Positions 49,351 to 60,928 of a stretch of 64,000 bases of DNA are shown piece after piece. The translations under genes and the position numbers were made by a program. Each line of letters opens with the position of its first letter. Position 1 is the stretch's first letter. The DNA is taken from NCBI RefSeq assembly GCF_016906535.1, contig NC_057373.1, positions 2,852,001-2,916,000 on the forward strand, read 5' to 3'. The notes under the pieces were generated by a model that was not told the DNA's origin, searched no databases, and was given only the letters and a program-made list of their open reading frames with translations. This DNA is from Rhizoctonia solani. Taxonomy: Eukaryota; Basidiomycota; Agaricomycetes; Cantharellales; Ceratobasidiaceae.

Positions 49351-49782
49351 ATGATACGTCTAAGCCGAGTACAAAGGACCAATATACGACAACCGCTACG
49401 GCGCATGTCATCATCACCGCCGCTGCCACCACCAAAAACCCCTTCTCCACATGCTTCTTTCTATACGGACACGCTTCCGGCGATGGGACCAGTGTTTTTG
49501 ATCGCGTTTGCTGTATACATGGCGAGTTCAATCCGATAGATTTCGGGATTGGAGGACATGACGACTGAGACATGGGGATAATATGTATAGGGGTTAAAGT
49601 TGGCCCAGTCGCGGTTGGCGCATGAGAAATTTGTGCTAGAGACTCGATCGCACATCGTTTCGTTGGAGCAAGAGCTTGAGCGGCTCAGGGAGGCGCGGCG
49701 GGAAGCTAGTTCTGCTCCGCGCGCTATTTCTACTCCTGCTCTTTCAGGAGGTACAAAGTCATGGTATGCTTGGTGGAAATGA
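49351..49782 (+). CDS. Small single-pass protein, probably mitochondrial
   Basis: Two exons give about 120 residues. The N-terminus MIRLSRVQRTNIRQPLRRMS is Arg-rich and lacks acidic residues, like a mitochondrial presequence. A Pro-rich linker and one membrane helix (MGPVFLIAFAVYMGLKLAQS) follow. A short coiled coil (IVSLEQELERLREARREA) precedes a C-terminus ending SWYAWWK. The intron at 49522-49590 must use a GC donor (ATG then GCGAGT) and splits the membrane helix in phase. That shape resembles small inner-membrane assembly or supernumerary factors. I do not recognise a named family. Confidence 0.65.
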
Positions 49783-50043
49783 ATGCATCGATCACTTTAT
49801 CAGCATGCATGAAAATTTCAACACAGTAGCGTCAAAAACCAAGAGTCCATTGACAGATCGGTGCAATACACAGATGGATAAACACTGAATACACTATGTA
49901 CCAAGAATAAAAGCGAGATATAAACTCGAAACCTAGTTGGAATCACTCTTTGCAAGCGCGTTATAATGCTTGTCGTAGATTTTTGATGAACTGGTAACAA
50001 AAAAGTCAAGACAACGTGTCGGGCTCGATGATTCTCGTAAACT

Positions 50044-51341
50044 TTACCTGAGAATTGCCGAGGCAAAGCCGGACAGAGCCATGGCAGGTTCTCGTACCTT
50101 TTGGAAGTGGAAGACATCGTATGCTTTGATACAGACAGATGTCAAGATACTGATCGAAGCAGAGCAAGCCAAGTCACTCACAAACAAAGACTAAATCGCA
50201 CAAGAGTTTCATACGCGAAACTTGTAACCACTTGTACCGACTCTTGAGCGTCTCCAGATCGTCCTCGTCTTGCTCTAGTGCAGCGAGGGTGCTATCATGC
50301 ACATGTTTGGGGTTCAACTCCATTTGATCCTTGTACACTCGGGATTCGTCTAACGAGTGAATCCGTGACGTCAGTTGATAGCCAAGTCAGGTTGCACCAC
50401 CAAGGAGACACACGTACGTTCTGCAATCATATTCTTCACCAAACTCCTATCAGCGCCAACCTCGACCAAACCAGCAAGGGTGCTCAACAACCAAAGCCAA
50501 TTCGCAGCCTTTTCGGCCCGACCGCCAACCTTCTTGCCAACGAGCCCTAACCGGCTGAAAGTGTAGACATCATCCGCCAACGAATTGAAAAGTTCCAAGA
50601 GTACGGGCGGGGATGCGTGCAGGAAGCGGTGGAGGAGAGGTCTCGATTTGCCTGAACTACGAGAGGCTAGAGGGTCGGATTCGCTGAATGGGACGGATGC
50701 AGGGTTGATAATTTGCAGGAGGGGTCCGAGCCAGTTGAATAGAATAAGGCATTTGCGCACGAGAGAGAAGCCCGCGACGGTTGATCTTAGGCGGGGCTCG
50801 AGTTGGCCTGACCCTCGTTTGAGGCGTGCAAATGTACGCGCGTGGAACAAGAGATATAGTTTAAGAGAGTATTGAATGAGTTTCTGCTCGAGGTTGTTAC
50901 TCTGTGGGTTCAATAGTGGATAGGGGCGGACGAACGTACAAATGCCTTGTCCCGACCGTTGGCGGATCCTATCATATCTCTCCAAACTTCTTCCGGGCGA
51001 ACTCGTTGGGGCGGGCTGGGCATTTTTGTGGTTACACTTTTAGGTGGGCCATCATGGCGAACAACACTCTGACTTGGTACAGGTGTACGATTGCCAGTAG
51101 TCGAACCAGAGCTGTATATCGAAGCCGAGGGACCCACACTCGAAGTCATCGAAGCGGACAAGTCGCTGTCCCAAACGCCCCATTCGGATGAAACAGACGC
51201 GCGCGAGTGCGAAAGACTCGAGTCGGAAGGACCATGGCCGGATGCAGGAAATGTTTGTACTCGAGACCTCTTGGGCAATACAGAGCCTGGGTTTACATGA
51301 AAGCCAGGGGTATCTGTGGGTGGAAACGTGATCTCGGACAT
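50044..51341 (-). CDS. PEX11-family peroxisomal membrane protein
   Basis: Pex11 proteins elongate peroxisomal membranes and drive peroxisome division. A Ser/Pro-rich N-terminal segment (from MSEITFPPTDTPGF) precedes the conserved region: LIQYSLKLYLLFHARTFARL, LFNSLADDVYTFSRLGLVGK and AANWLWLLSTLAGLVEVGAD. A linker and a last membrane-proximal segment (RMKLLCDLVFVSYDVFHFQK) follow, ending PAMALSGFASAILR at TAA 50044-50046. Three introns splice in phase. The long N-terminal extension suggests the Pex11C/gamma-like fungal subgroup. An upstream in-frame ATG at about 51452 is possible, but the 51341 ATG gives a more natural start. Confidence 0.85.
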
Positions 51342-52123
51342 CGTAGTTGGGAGATGGAGCAATGGGGTGCTAAAGGGCTCGGGGCGCCACTCGCAAATCT
51401 GCCAACACGTTTTCAGATCGATATACGTACTCGGCTGCGCATCCCAATGCATATAGTGCTGATTGACTTACTTGGACCAAGAGATGGAGTAAACGTGTCG
51501 GTTGTGGCAAAAGCGCGCTCACCGGCAAAAGCACGCATCCAACGCCGTGCAGTCACGTGACATTCGTGATATCATAATTGAGGACTCGTCTGCTAATCAT
51601 GGGCTGAATGTCGTCACATGCGCTGGCTGGCACGAGGAGCGCAGAGAGGGAAACCCCCTCTGCCCAGCAATTAGACAGGAGTACCTGCTGGATGCAAGTT
51701 GGCCGGTCGAGTTTGAAATGAGTCAATGGAAGGGACAAGCACTAATCCAAACTGAATAGATCCGCTGTCATAAAGAGAAAAAAAACTTTTTGTCGTTATT
51801 CATTAGGGATGGTGATTGGAGGTGTCGGTAATGGGGGTTTGAGATGTGTTTTGTCAGACATTATGTGGGTGAATGCGGGTCGGCAATCGCGAATAGTTCC
51901 AAAAGGGGCCCAGAAGCCCGTAATCAGACCCTGAGTGTTCAACAACCACAAAACGTGCCTTTTCAGTGGTGACCTCTGCACCGCCCGCCTCTTTTTCAGA
52001 GCGCGCTCCCTTCCGACCTCGGGTATCAGACAGTCTCTGACCACCTAGTTAGATTGAGTTTATTACTTTCTTTTCTTTATTATTTCTTTTCTTTTGGGTT
52101 TACTGCATTCCTACCACTCCACC
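51342..52123. other. Divergent intergenic region, PEX11 and FPK1-type kinase
   Basis: About 780 bp holds both promoters. The last 60 bp before the kinase ATG is a CT-rich leader (TTCTTTTCTTTATTATTTCT near 52066-52087), typical of fungal core promoters. A CACGTGAC lies near 51552. Confidence 0.5.
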
Positions 52124-54703
52124 ATGGCTACCAACAATGATAGCACACCCGTGCCTGCGCCTGCGCGATCCAAGACGATGGGGCATTCGTCGTCGTTCTT
52201 GAACCTCAAGGGAATGTTCAAGATAGGAGACAAGGCGAAAAAAGACAAGGAAACACCTGGAACACCGCCTGTGCTGGGGATCGACACACAGTCCTTGGGG
52301 ACACCGACTGTAACGACACCTACTCCCCTTGCTGATGGTCCTGTTACCTGTACCTCTCCCGCACAGATAGCCCCAATGACCCCTGCCTCCAATGACGGTC
52401 GTTACTCTTACAACTCGTCCGAAACTCGCTCCAGTGACTCGCAAGGTGCCACTCGCAAGGGCCGCTCCAGGCCTACCAGAGGCTCCCAAACCCCCTCTAC
52501 ATCTCCCTCGGTCTCTCGCTCGACTTCCTCGCACGCACTCACAAGCACTCAGAATGGTTCCAAGCCAGACAAGTATCGAAGCCTCGGCCGCTTTGAATCG
52601 GCCTCCAAGCCGCCTACCGCAAACTCATCACAGCAGTCGATTACTATTCCCACTTCTCCAAATACAAAGAATGCACCGCTCTCCCCCCGTAGCATGGGTG
52701 CGTCAGCATCGCGTTTCATCCGCCGAGTCGCGTCTGCTCCCAATGCCAAAAATATGTTCTCAATCAACACCAGCTCCAAGTCTACCACTCGCAACGGTCT
52801 CTTGTCGCCTGGACTCGACCCATCGATCCCACCAGTTCCATCCTTCTTATCCGGAGCTGACAAAACATCTGGTTCGCCTCATTCTTCTCCACCATACTCC
52901 CGTTCGTTCGTTAACCGTGCCTCTCGTACAATGTCAGCCTCGGGAAAGCAAAAGCATCTCTCCCCCAACGAAAAGGCCGCAGACATGGGGAGGGCACAGT
53001 TTCGACGAACATATTCCAGCAATTCAATCAAGATCCGATCAGTAAGTCATCCATTACCACCTCCACTCCTTGGTTCATCACTCAGCCATTTCCACAGGTC
53101 GAAGTTGGCCCTAGCAGCTTTCAAAAGATCAAATTGTTGGGAAGGGGTGACGTTGGCAAGGTTTACCTCGTTCGCGAGAAAAAATCTGACAAATTGTTCG
53201 CCATGAAAGGTAGGCGGGTCCCCGATCCTCCCTTGCCCTGTATATTCATCAATTGGGTTAGTCTTGTCCAAGAAGGAAATGATCGCACGCAAGAAAATCA
53301 AGCGCGCGCTTGCCGAGCAAGAAATCCTGGCAACGGCTAACCATCCTTTCATCGTTACCTTGTATCACTCCTTCCAGTCTGAAGATTATTTGTATTTCTG
53401 CATGGAGGTCAGTTTACGAGCAATTTCTGACGACTGTCGTTACTGACGTGGTTTTTAGTATTGCGCCGGTGGCGAGTTTTTCCGTGCATTGCAAACCCGC
53501 CCCGGAAAGTGCTTGTCAGAGGACGATGCTAGGTTTTACGCCGCCGAGGTGACGGCCGCGCTGGAATACCTCCACCTGATGGGTTTTATTTATCGTGATC
53601 TTAAACCCGAAAGTGTGTATTCACGTGCATCTGCTCCACGTCAATTATTGACTCGATCCTGTCCAGATATCCTGTTGCATCAGTCGGGTCACATCATGCT
53701 TTCCGATTTTGACTTGGCCAAGCAGGCTGGGTCCCTGGGTGGGGAGGCTCCGGCCATTGCACATCTTGAACCCAATGGCGTACGTCCCACGCGCGGAAAA
53801 TGCCGCTGCTCCAATCCAATAATGCTGACATGTTTTTTGAATAGGTTCCGCTTGTTGATACGAAAACGTGTACAGCCAACATAAGGACCAACTCGTTTGT
53901 AGGAACAGAAGGTGTGTAACACTCTAATTGCATCTATGGAGCCCCAGCTGATCTCGTGATTTAGAGTATATTGCACCAGAGGTTATCGAAAACAGCGGTC
54001 ACACCTCGGCTGTCGACTGGTGGACGCTCGGGATCTTAATCTACGAGATGATTGTGAGTCTCTTCCCAATAGGGCCGACTCTGTACTCATTCCGTAACAA
54101 ACAGTGCGCCACAACGCCTTTCAAGGGCTCGAACAGAAATGCCACTTTCCAAAACGTAATGAAGTTGCCCGTTCAATACCCTGAGTCTGTCAAGATATCA
54201 CCGTGAGCTTGCGCGCTATAACCTTGATATATCCCGCTTATTAAACCTTACCTGTTTCACAGACAAGGCAGGGATATCATCGTTAGGCTCTTGGACAAGA
54301 GCGAGCTCACCCGACTGGGTAGCCAAAGTGGCGCGAGTGAGGTCAAACAACACAAGTGGTTTGCAAAACTCAACTGGGGATTGCTGCGCAACCAACGACC
54401 GCCGGTGAGTCCAAGTCCGCTCGGTTGACAAACCTTTTTTTTCTAACAATGGGGGGGATCTTGTAGATCCAGCCTGCGGTAGCAAAAGGTATCGACGCGG
54501 TCAATTTCCGGAATATGAAAGAGTCGTCCTCTCTTGATTTGGATGGATCGAAGCGTGCTGCGACTGCACCCGGAACGCCGGTGCCCACTACACCAGCCTT
54601 GTTCACTAATGAGGATGGAATGGAGCCTGCGCCGACCAATCCTATGGATGACCTCTTTGTTGGATTCTCAAGCGTCACCCTTCACTATGACGGCGAGAAC
54701 TAA
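52124..54703 (+). CDS. nrc-2: AGC-family protein kinase, FPK1/nrc-2 type
   Basis: Yeast Fpk1/Fpk2 phosphorylate lipid flippases; Neurospora NRC-2 is the closest named type. A 300-residue Ser/Thr-rich disordered N-terminus precedes the kinase domain. The ATP loop reads [13 protein letters not shown], the AxK motif LFAMK, and the catalytic loop IYRDLKPE. The magnesium motif is SDFDLAK, with DFD instead of DFG, normal for this subfamily and for plant phototropins. The activation loop with [15 protein letters not shown] follows a family insert, and then [13 protein letters not shown]. The C-terminal hydrophobic-motif region is [20 protein letters not shown], ending at TAA 54701-54703. About nine introns splice in phase. 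The Trp-rich [18 protein letters not shown] fits AGC kinases. Confidence 0.92.
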
Positions 54704-57700
54704 AAGCTGGAACTCTTTTTCATATACATTTGGCATATTTTGACAATCTTTCTCACTCGAGACGCTGTGCTGGTCTTTTTCTTTCTTGCTTTTTTTTTTT
54801 TTTTGTTATCTAACACCCACTCTCACTCTCACTTGGTGGTACTTCTGTGTTGCTTACGGTACATATTCGTATTGTCTTGCTTGCCTGCTTGGTTGCTTGC
54901 TTTGTCGTTCTCTCTCTTTTTTTCCCTTATAACATTTGGCAATATTACATTCATGTGAAGTACATACCATACCCATCGACTCTCGCTACTCTATCACATA
55001 CACATGTTTTACGATCTTCCTCGAGCCGCAACTCACCCCGTGTGAATTCTGTGAGAACCTGGGAGTCATGGGCCCCTTTGCCACCGAACCAAACCCTGGT
55101 TCAGCGATAGAACGTATACCTGGTACGCATATGACATAGTATACATGTATGCGGATGTCCAGTACGCAACTTGGACGATCTATGGCTGTGAACCCGCATG
55201 CTGTTCGGGGTTTTGGACTAGTCTGGAAATACCACAACGTCCCTCGGAAAAAACCGTGACTATTGGAGGGAGGAGGGGGTTCGAGTAATCCTATCTGCGT
55301 CACCAACTTGGATGAGTACTGGAGCGATCGGTGCTGCGCCCATCTCGCTTATTGCAAACGGATCTTCGAACCGTTGGGTGTCTCTCCAAGTACACCGAAT
55401 CATGTGTTAAACCACCATATATGCCGGCTTCACTTGGTGTAAAAGTGCGTCATTGGCTTTTTTTTCGTGCGTCTACCCCGATTCAAGTTGCTGTTAACGT
55501 TACTGCGCTCTTTCGCCATCCCACATTAGATCGTGACCTTGTATTGGATGAACAGAGGAATAGGATGCTACATCTTATTCAAACCATACAAATTAATTCT
55601 TGATTCAACACCCTTCGTGGTACATACCACGTTATACATCGGGCACCTCGAGGCTCAAAATGGGCGCCCTGTCTGTTTTGCTAATCGCACACACTCGCAA
55701 TAGAATACGGGCCGTTCCGAGGGGAGAAGATCCCCGTTCATAAACCCAATTACTGATCTGGTGCTGTCGCTTTATAATAGGAACAGCTCTTCATTCAGAA
55801 GAAATATGAGACTATAGTGACATCATCAAACTTGTCCAGGCCTAGGAAACCGCCCTGGGAAGGGATGCCACTGAGGCCATTCTAGTCCCCCCACGCTTGT
55901 TCGACACTTTAACGATTCCTTGGTGACTACGCTGAAGTCTTTATCGTACTTGACTATGTGTTTACCCTTGTAATCGTTTTCGCACTTGTCACGCCCCATA
56001 AACAATTGGAACGGTTCGATCCGGATTTCGGATTTCAATTCGGGTAGACTTGTCCATTATTGCAGTGGCTCGGAGGGATATGTGCAGGAAGATCAGAGTG
56101 CGCATCACATATCTCACCTTTTACTCTGCTGTATGTATGTGTTATAGACTTGGCGATATTACTTTGACTGTATGAGTAAAGTAGACCATGTTAATAATGT
56201 ATAAATTAGATATACAAATGCAAGAAGGCTAAACAGCTTTGTTACCAAGTGTGGACCCTCTCTAATTGAATCCAGACCTTACAACCTCTTATTTTGGCAA
56301 AGCAACATGCGTATAGTGTATAAATCGGGAGATCTACGGCGTGGGTGGGATGTACTCCAAGTTTGGACTAGTGCAGAATAGATGAAACATTTCTAAAATG
56401 ATTATAGTCGAATTTGGTAAATGAGTTATCCATCAAGAGTGCGCTTATGATGAATCTCGAGCCTATTCCAACAGGTAATCCACCGATCTCATAAATAATT
56501 CATTGGCTCATTGGCTAATACTGAACGCCCCATAAGAATCAATAAATGCGCCCATGGATTGCTAATTGATCATGAAGCGCCCAGGAGGCGCGTTCCGTAT
56601 AAACGAGGCGCAAGCTACAGCTTTGCTTGGCCTGCTACCTCCGTACAACTGGGTGTAGTTTGTAAATGCTACAGCCGCACTTACCATTGTCAAATGAGTA
56701 TCAATTTTACGCTCCATAATGATTTTAGAACAACAATTCGTACCTCTGATATCGGTTTACTCGCGTCCTTTTCGAACTCTACATATTTATCGTTATAGCC
56801 AACAAACACTTTTGCTTGGATTTGCATCATGGCAAACTTTGTAGATCAGATCCCGAATCACGATCACGAAAATATCATGATCCAAAAAATCACCATTCCA
56901 TCCTACCTATGTTTTGACATCGTACTCGAGCTGTAAACGTCGTAGCATCGCATCATCCCTGTGTCTACTACTGTATAGGGTACAGGAGTCAGGGTGCTTT
57001 TCCCTCAGCTACGAGCTTCTCTCAATTGAATGGAGACTATACAGATGCATATCGCGGTTTCACACCTGCGTATATGGGCACATGTATGCAAGGGTTTGGA
57101 CATGCCTATTTGTTCACCTGTGCTAAAGCATACTAACGGGGCGATGCGTAGAAGGTGTGGTGCGTCTATGAGCGCTCCCAGACTTCCCACAGTCCGGTTA
57201 ACTATCACGTTGAGCTGGCCGATTAGGACTTGAGGATGATCTGATGCTACTCAAAGCGCCTCGAGCAGCCCGGGGGTGAGGGATAGTATGCCTATGGCGT
57301 CAAGCCTACCGAGAACCTAGTATTGGCTCCGAACAAATACGAGACCGTGTGAATGCTCCAAATGATGCTTTACTAGGATAACGCGCACAATCGGTCGGGA
57401 TGCTCCAGGCTGGTTGCCGTAACGCAGAGCAAGTTTCTTCCTGTCAGTGCTGTGTCAAATAATAGACTCAGCTTCGACTATCATATGTAATGCTTCGGTG
57501 AGCTGGCTTCGTTGCACCGATATGAGTATAGAGGGATAGTCCGGAAGCCGCACGTTACAGCTCTGCGATTAGGTTAGAAGGGGCACAATAGTGCTAGTAT
57601 GATGCACGGATCAGCCCTGTGTCGATGATGGATTAGGTGAGGATGTAATGTGCAGAGGTATAGCCGACATGCGGCTGAGCAGAGGCCAGGTGATTGGGAC

Positions 57701-60700
57701 AGGGTACACACAATCCAGACACCATCCGCGCTCCACTACCAACGCCCATGAGCAAACAGATTTGCGAACGGTCCACCAGTGTAATACGGGTCCGTAACCA
57801 TTATAGCGATTACGCCGTCTCCGAGAGCACAAAACGTTGCGGTTGCATATGGACAGAAAACGAGGGTTCTAAAATTCTTGCGCCTGGATTCCATCCGGGG
57901 TGACACGCGAACACTCAAGGAATGTGCACTTCCCGCGTTCCATTGTCAGGAGCACTGTAGTGCTGCACAATGTTACAAAGCATAGTGGTCTCCTTTGGGC
58001 GATGCAATATCAGGTGTCTTGCTGTAAGGATTCGAAATACAGTAAACCTGAATCCCTCATTGATGCCCCACAGAAATTCACTTCGTACCGCGGCAAAAGT
58101 AGATATGTCGTTCCGCCGGCGATCGCTCGCGCATCGGCGTATTGTAAAAATAAGGATTGAGGACTTGATATGCAAGACGTCTCAGGCGAGCCGGTCGGGA
58201 GAATACTCGGAATGCGCTACTCGGCTGGAAGACGTAGTAGCCGCAGCACTCAGTCACCTGCCGACGCATAAAAACGAATTTTCTACCATATTTAGATATT
58301 CGCATGGCCATAATCCGCGCCCAAGAGCTTTCAGGTGACTGACCAGTCAGTCATGTGTCGGTAAAGCAGGCTGTATGCACCACCGAGCTGACAAAGGTTT
58401 CGCTGAGTCATCAACCGGGGTTCATAATCGAATTTCTTCCAGAAGACGTGTACGGTAGATCTACAGAACGGGTCAAATGGGCCTTATGGAGTTGTCGCAC
58501 GCCTCGCTCTGACCTTATCTCCGTCAGCAAAACGTAGGACCATACGAGGGTTTTTAGCGACCCAGTCGCACAGGCTCAAGTGACGTGTTGGGAGCATGTA
58601 TAAAATACTTACCGTACAGTAATCTCGACAAACGGGAATAGGAAGCAATGCCTCTGCCGAATGATTCGTCCCACGATCTCAACTGTGGCGGCCACGAGCG
58701 TGACTCTCGCATCAAGCCACAGCACCATACAAGGTCGATATTGGGAAGGTTGTAGCCTATCTATACACGCGGCCATCGATAATTCCGCTGGCTGCCTGTA
58801 GAAAGCTGAGATTTTCATGAATCATCGCATTCAAGCAGTGAAGAAGGTTTTCCATGGGGTTCACAATCGGAGCAGCAAACATGAATCAATTTTTCCATCA
58901 GTCAGCCCCCAAGTCAGTGGGCTTCCAGGGTGGCAGAGTTTATCCCAGTAAATGGCATGAAATGAGCGGTCTGGATCTCATATCGTTCATTCCCCCCTCC
59001 CCATTCCTGGATTGAATCGTATGTGAGAGCCATTCACGGCGTTGATGTAGGGCTATCAAATAGACTATGGCAATAAATATAGCTTTGACATCGCATGAGA
59101 CCCGGTGTTAGTCGAGCACTAATAGTCAACCTGCACTGATTCGTCTTAACGCCCGGCGCTGAAAGCTCCGGACCAGTGACCATATTTGTTAACCAAGGGG
59201 TCTCGAGGACATAGGTGGACTATCGAGGTACTGGAAGTCGAATCCTGGAAGTCGTGATGATATGCAATGGAGTATTGTGTATCCCGAGCGGAAATGGGGA
59301 CAGTGTTGATCTTTCGAACTAGGTTTGCCTTGATGAAATATGCAATATATGGTGTGTATAACGAGATGAAATGTAAACTAGTACGGAATTGAGGTGAGTA
59401 AATAAAGTGAGTGCACTTTTTTTGGTCTGTCGAAAGTTCCAAGAAGAAAATCACCGATCATGACGAGCGTCGCGAGGGATATCATCGTACGCGCGTTGGC
59501 ATAACACGGTGAATAGCGGACCGGAATTTCGTTTTAGCGGAAGAGAGTGGCTTAACCCGCGGGCGCAAAGTGCATACAATCGCCTCGTGGTGATATGGGG
59601 TAGTGTGATAGATGGTACCGTTTGTTGTGATACAATTTTGCAATTGACTAGATTGGATTACTATAAGCATATCGCCCGCCTCAGAACTCAGCCTATGTAC
59701 GGATGGTTGACAGGATGTTGGAGAAGTGAACGCCCGTCTACGTGTGACTATTTTATATTATTAGCAGCATTTGGGTGATGGACGCCAAGTTTTATTGTGA
59801 TTGTTCGGGTGCCTCGAAGGAAGACGAACATTGCGATTGCTTGATTGACTTTCTGTGGCAATGGGGGTTCGCGAAGACGGGGGTCGGTGTTCTTGACTTG
59901 GCCAAGTTATACAGCGTCTAATTATGCACACTACGTTGTATAAAGCACGTAACGGGCACACGGGGTTGCATGCGCACCCACGGGGGGCCATCACTGGGGT
60001 GCATATGTGGACGGCAGTGCCATCGTTTTGGTTTCTTATCTCGGTTACTAGTGAAAGCAAAGGTGTATCCCGCCGAGGGAGTACGGGTTAAGGTGATATT
60101 ATATTAGGTTTTGTACAGCTCGTCATCGATTAGGGTATTTACAAGCTGCCAGCACAGCACTCATGTGAACAAACTGTGTGTGGGTGATTCACAACACACT
60201 GATAAACAAAACGCCTCAATGATAGTATTGATAGTGTGAATATCAATCTTGGGCGATGAGGCCAGAGAGTAGAGTAGGAGAGAGTTTCTCCACCCAGAGA
60301 GTACACCCCATGGCAACTGGGAGTGAGCTATGCGGCGAAATAAGCTCATAATCACATAATCATGGGACAAATAGTGTAAAATTATCGATGGAACGCAACG
60401 GCTGGAAGGAAGCCCCCAGATCAAAGAAGTCAAAAGGGTTTCGCAAATCAGCGATTACACTCAAAATACTTAGGTATGATCCTATAGAATGCGCGATCAG
60501 GACTTGTGGAGGGCAGAGTAGGTTTTATATGAGGTGTGTATGCAACTCCAGCTATGACTAGCTTGGGCAGCAGGAAGATCGAGTGGACAATGCCGTAAGA
60601 CTGGCCGTAATACTATAGAGCAGAAAAGTAGGGTGGCGATCCGCGGATTGAGAAGCATGACCCGAAGTAAGGGATCGGAAGCAAGAATGATTCTTCTCCG

Positions 60701-60928
60701 CCGACAAAACAGTGCGGACCCCGACTGCCACTTTTGGCTGAAGGGTAGCACGGTAGCCGGGGGACGATGGTCAGTCAGGGTTTGTTTGGTCTCCTCAGAG
60801 TTCCTATATTGACTTCTGGATCCACAAATCGTCTTCGTGTCCCCTGCTCGCGCCCCGCCAGTGCCCGCCAACCGACCTTGAACGATTCCAAGCACGTCAC
60901 GTGCATGCTTGACATCTTGCCTCGCACA
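54704..60928. other. 6-kb gene-poor region
   Basis: No open frame longer than about 135 codons shows recognisable protein content on either strand, and short frames do not splice into anything I know. There is no long direct or inverted repeat that I could spot, and no reverse transcriptase, transposase or rRNA motif. Base composition is mixed and near-neutral, unlike the AT-rich introns. It could be eroded mobile DNA, a lncRNA locus or a long regulatory region for the HSF-type gene on its right. A CACGTG E-box lies at 60898-60903, next to that gene's start. Confidence 0.5.
54790..54804 (+). repeat. Poly-T run in kinase 3' region
   Basis: A run of 15 T residues lies in a T-rich stretch shortly after the kinase stop codon, within the probable 3' UTR. 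It is prone to length change. Confidence 0.8.

Noticed and set aside
53689..53720. DFD in place of DFG in the kinase, considered as a sign of a pseudokinase
   Set aside because: DFD is the normal form in FPK1/nrc-2 and phototropin-type AGC kinases, and the other catalytic residues are present.
56005..56030. GGTTCGATCC sequence resembling a tRNA T-loop
   Set aside because: No acceptor stem, anticodon arm or D-arm can be drawn around it.
57970..58338. 122-codon plus-strand frame in the gene-poor region
   Set aside because: Overlapping frames on both strands are of similar length, there is no family resemblance and it does not splice onto neighbours.
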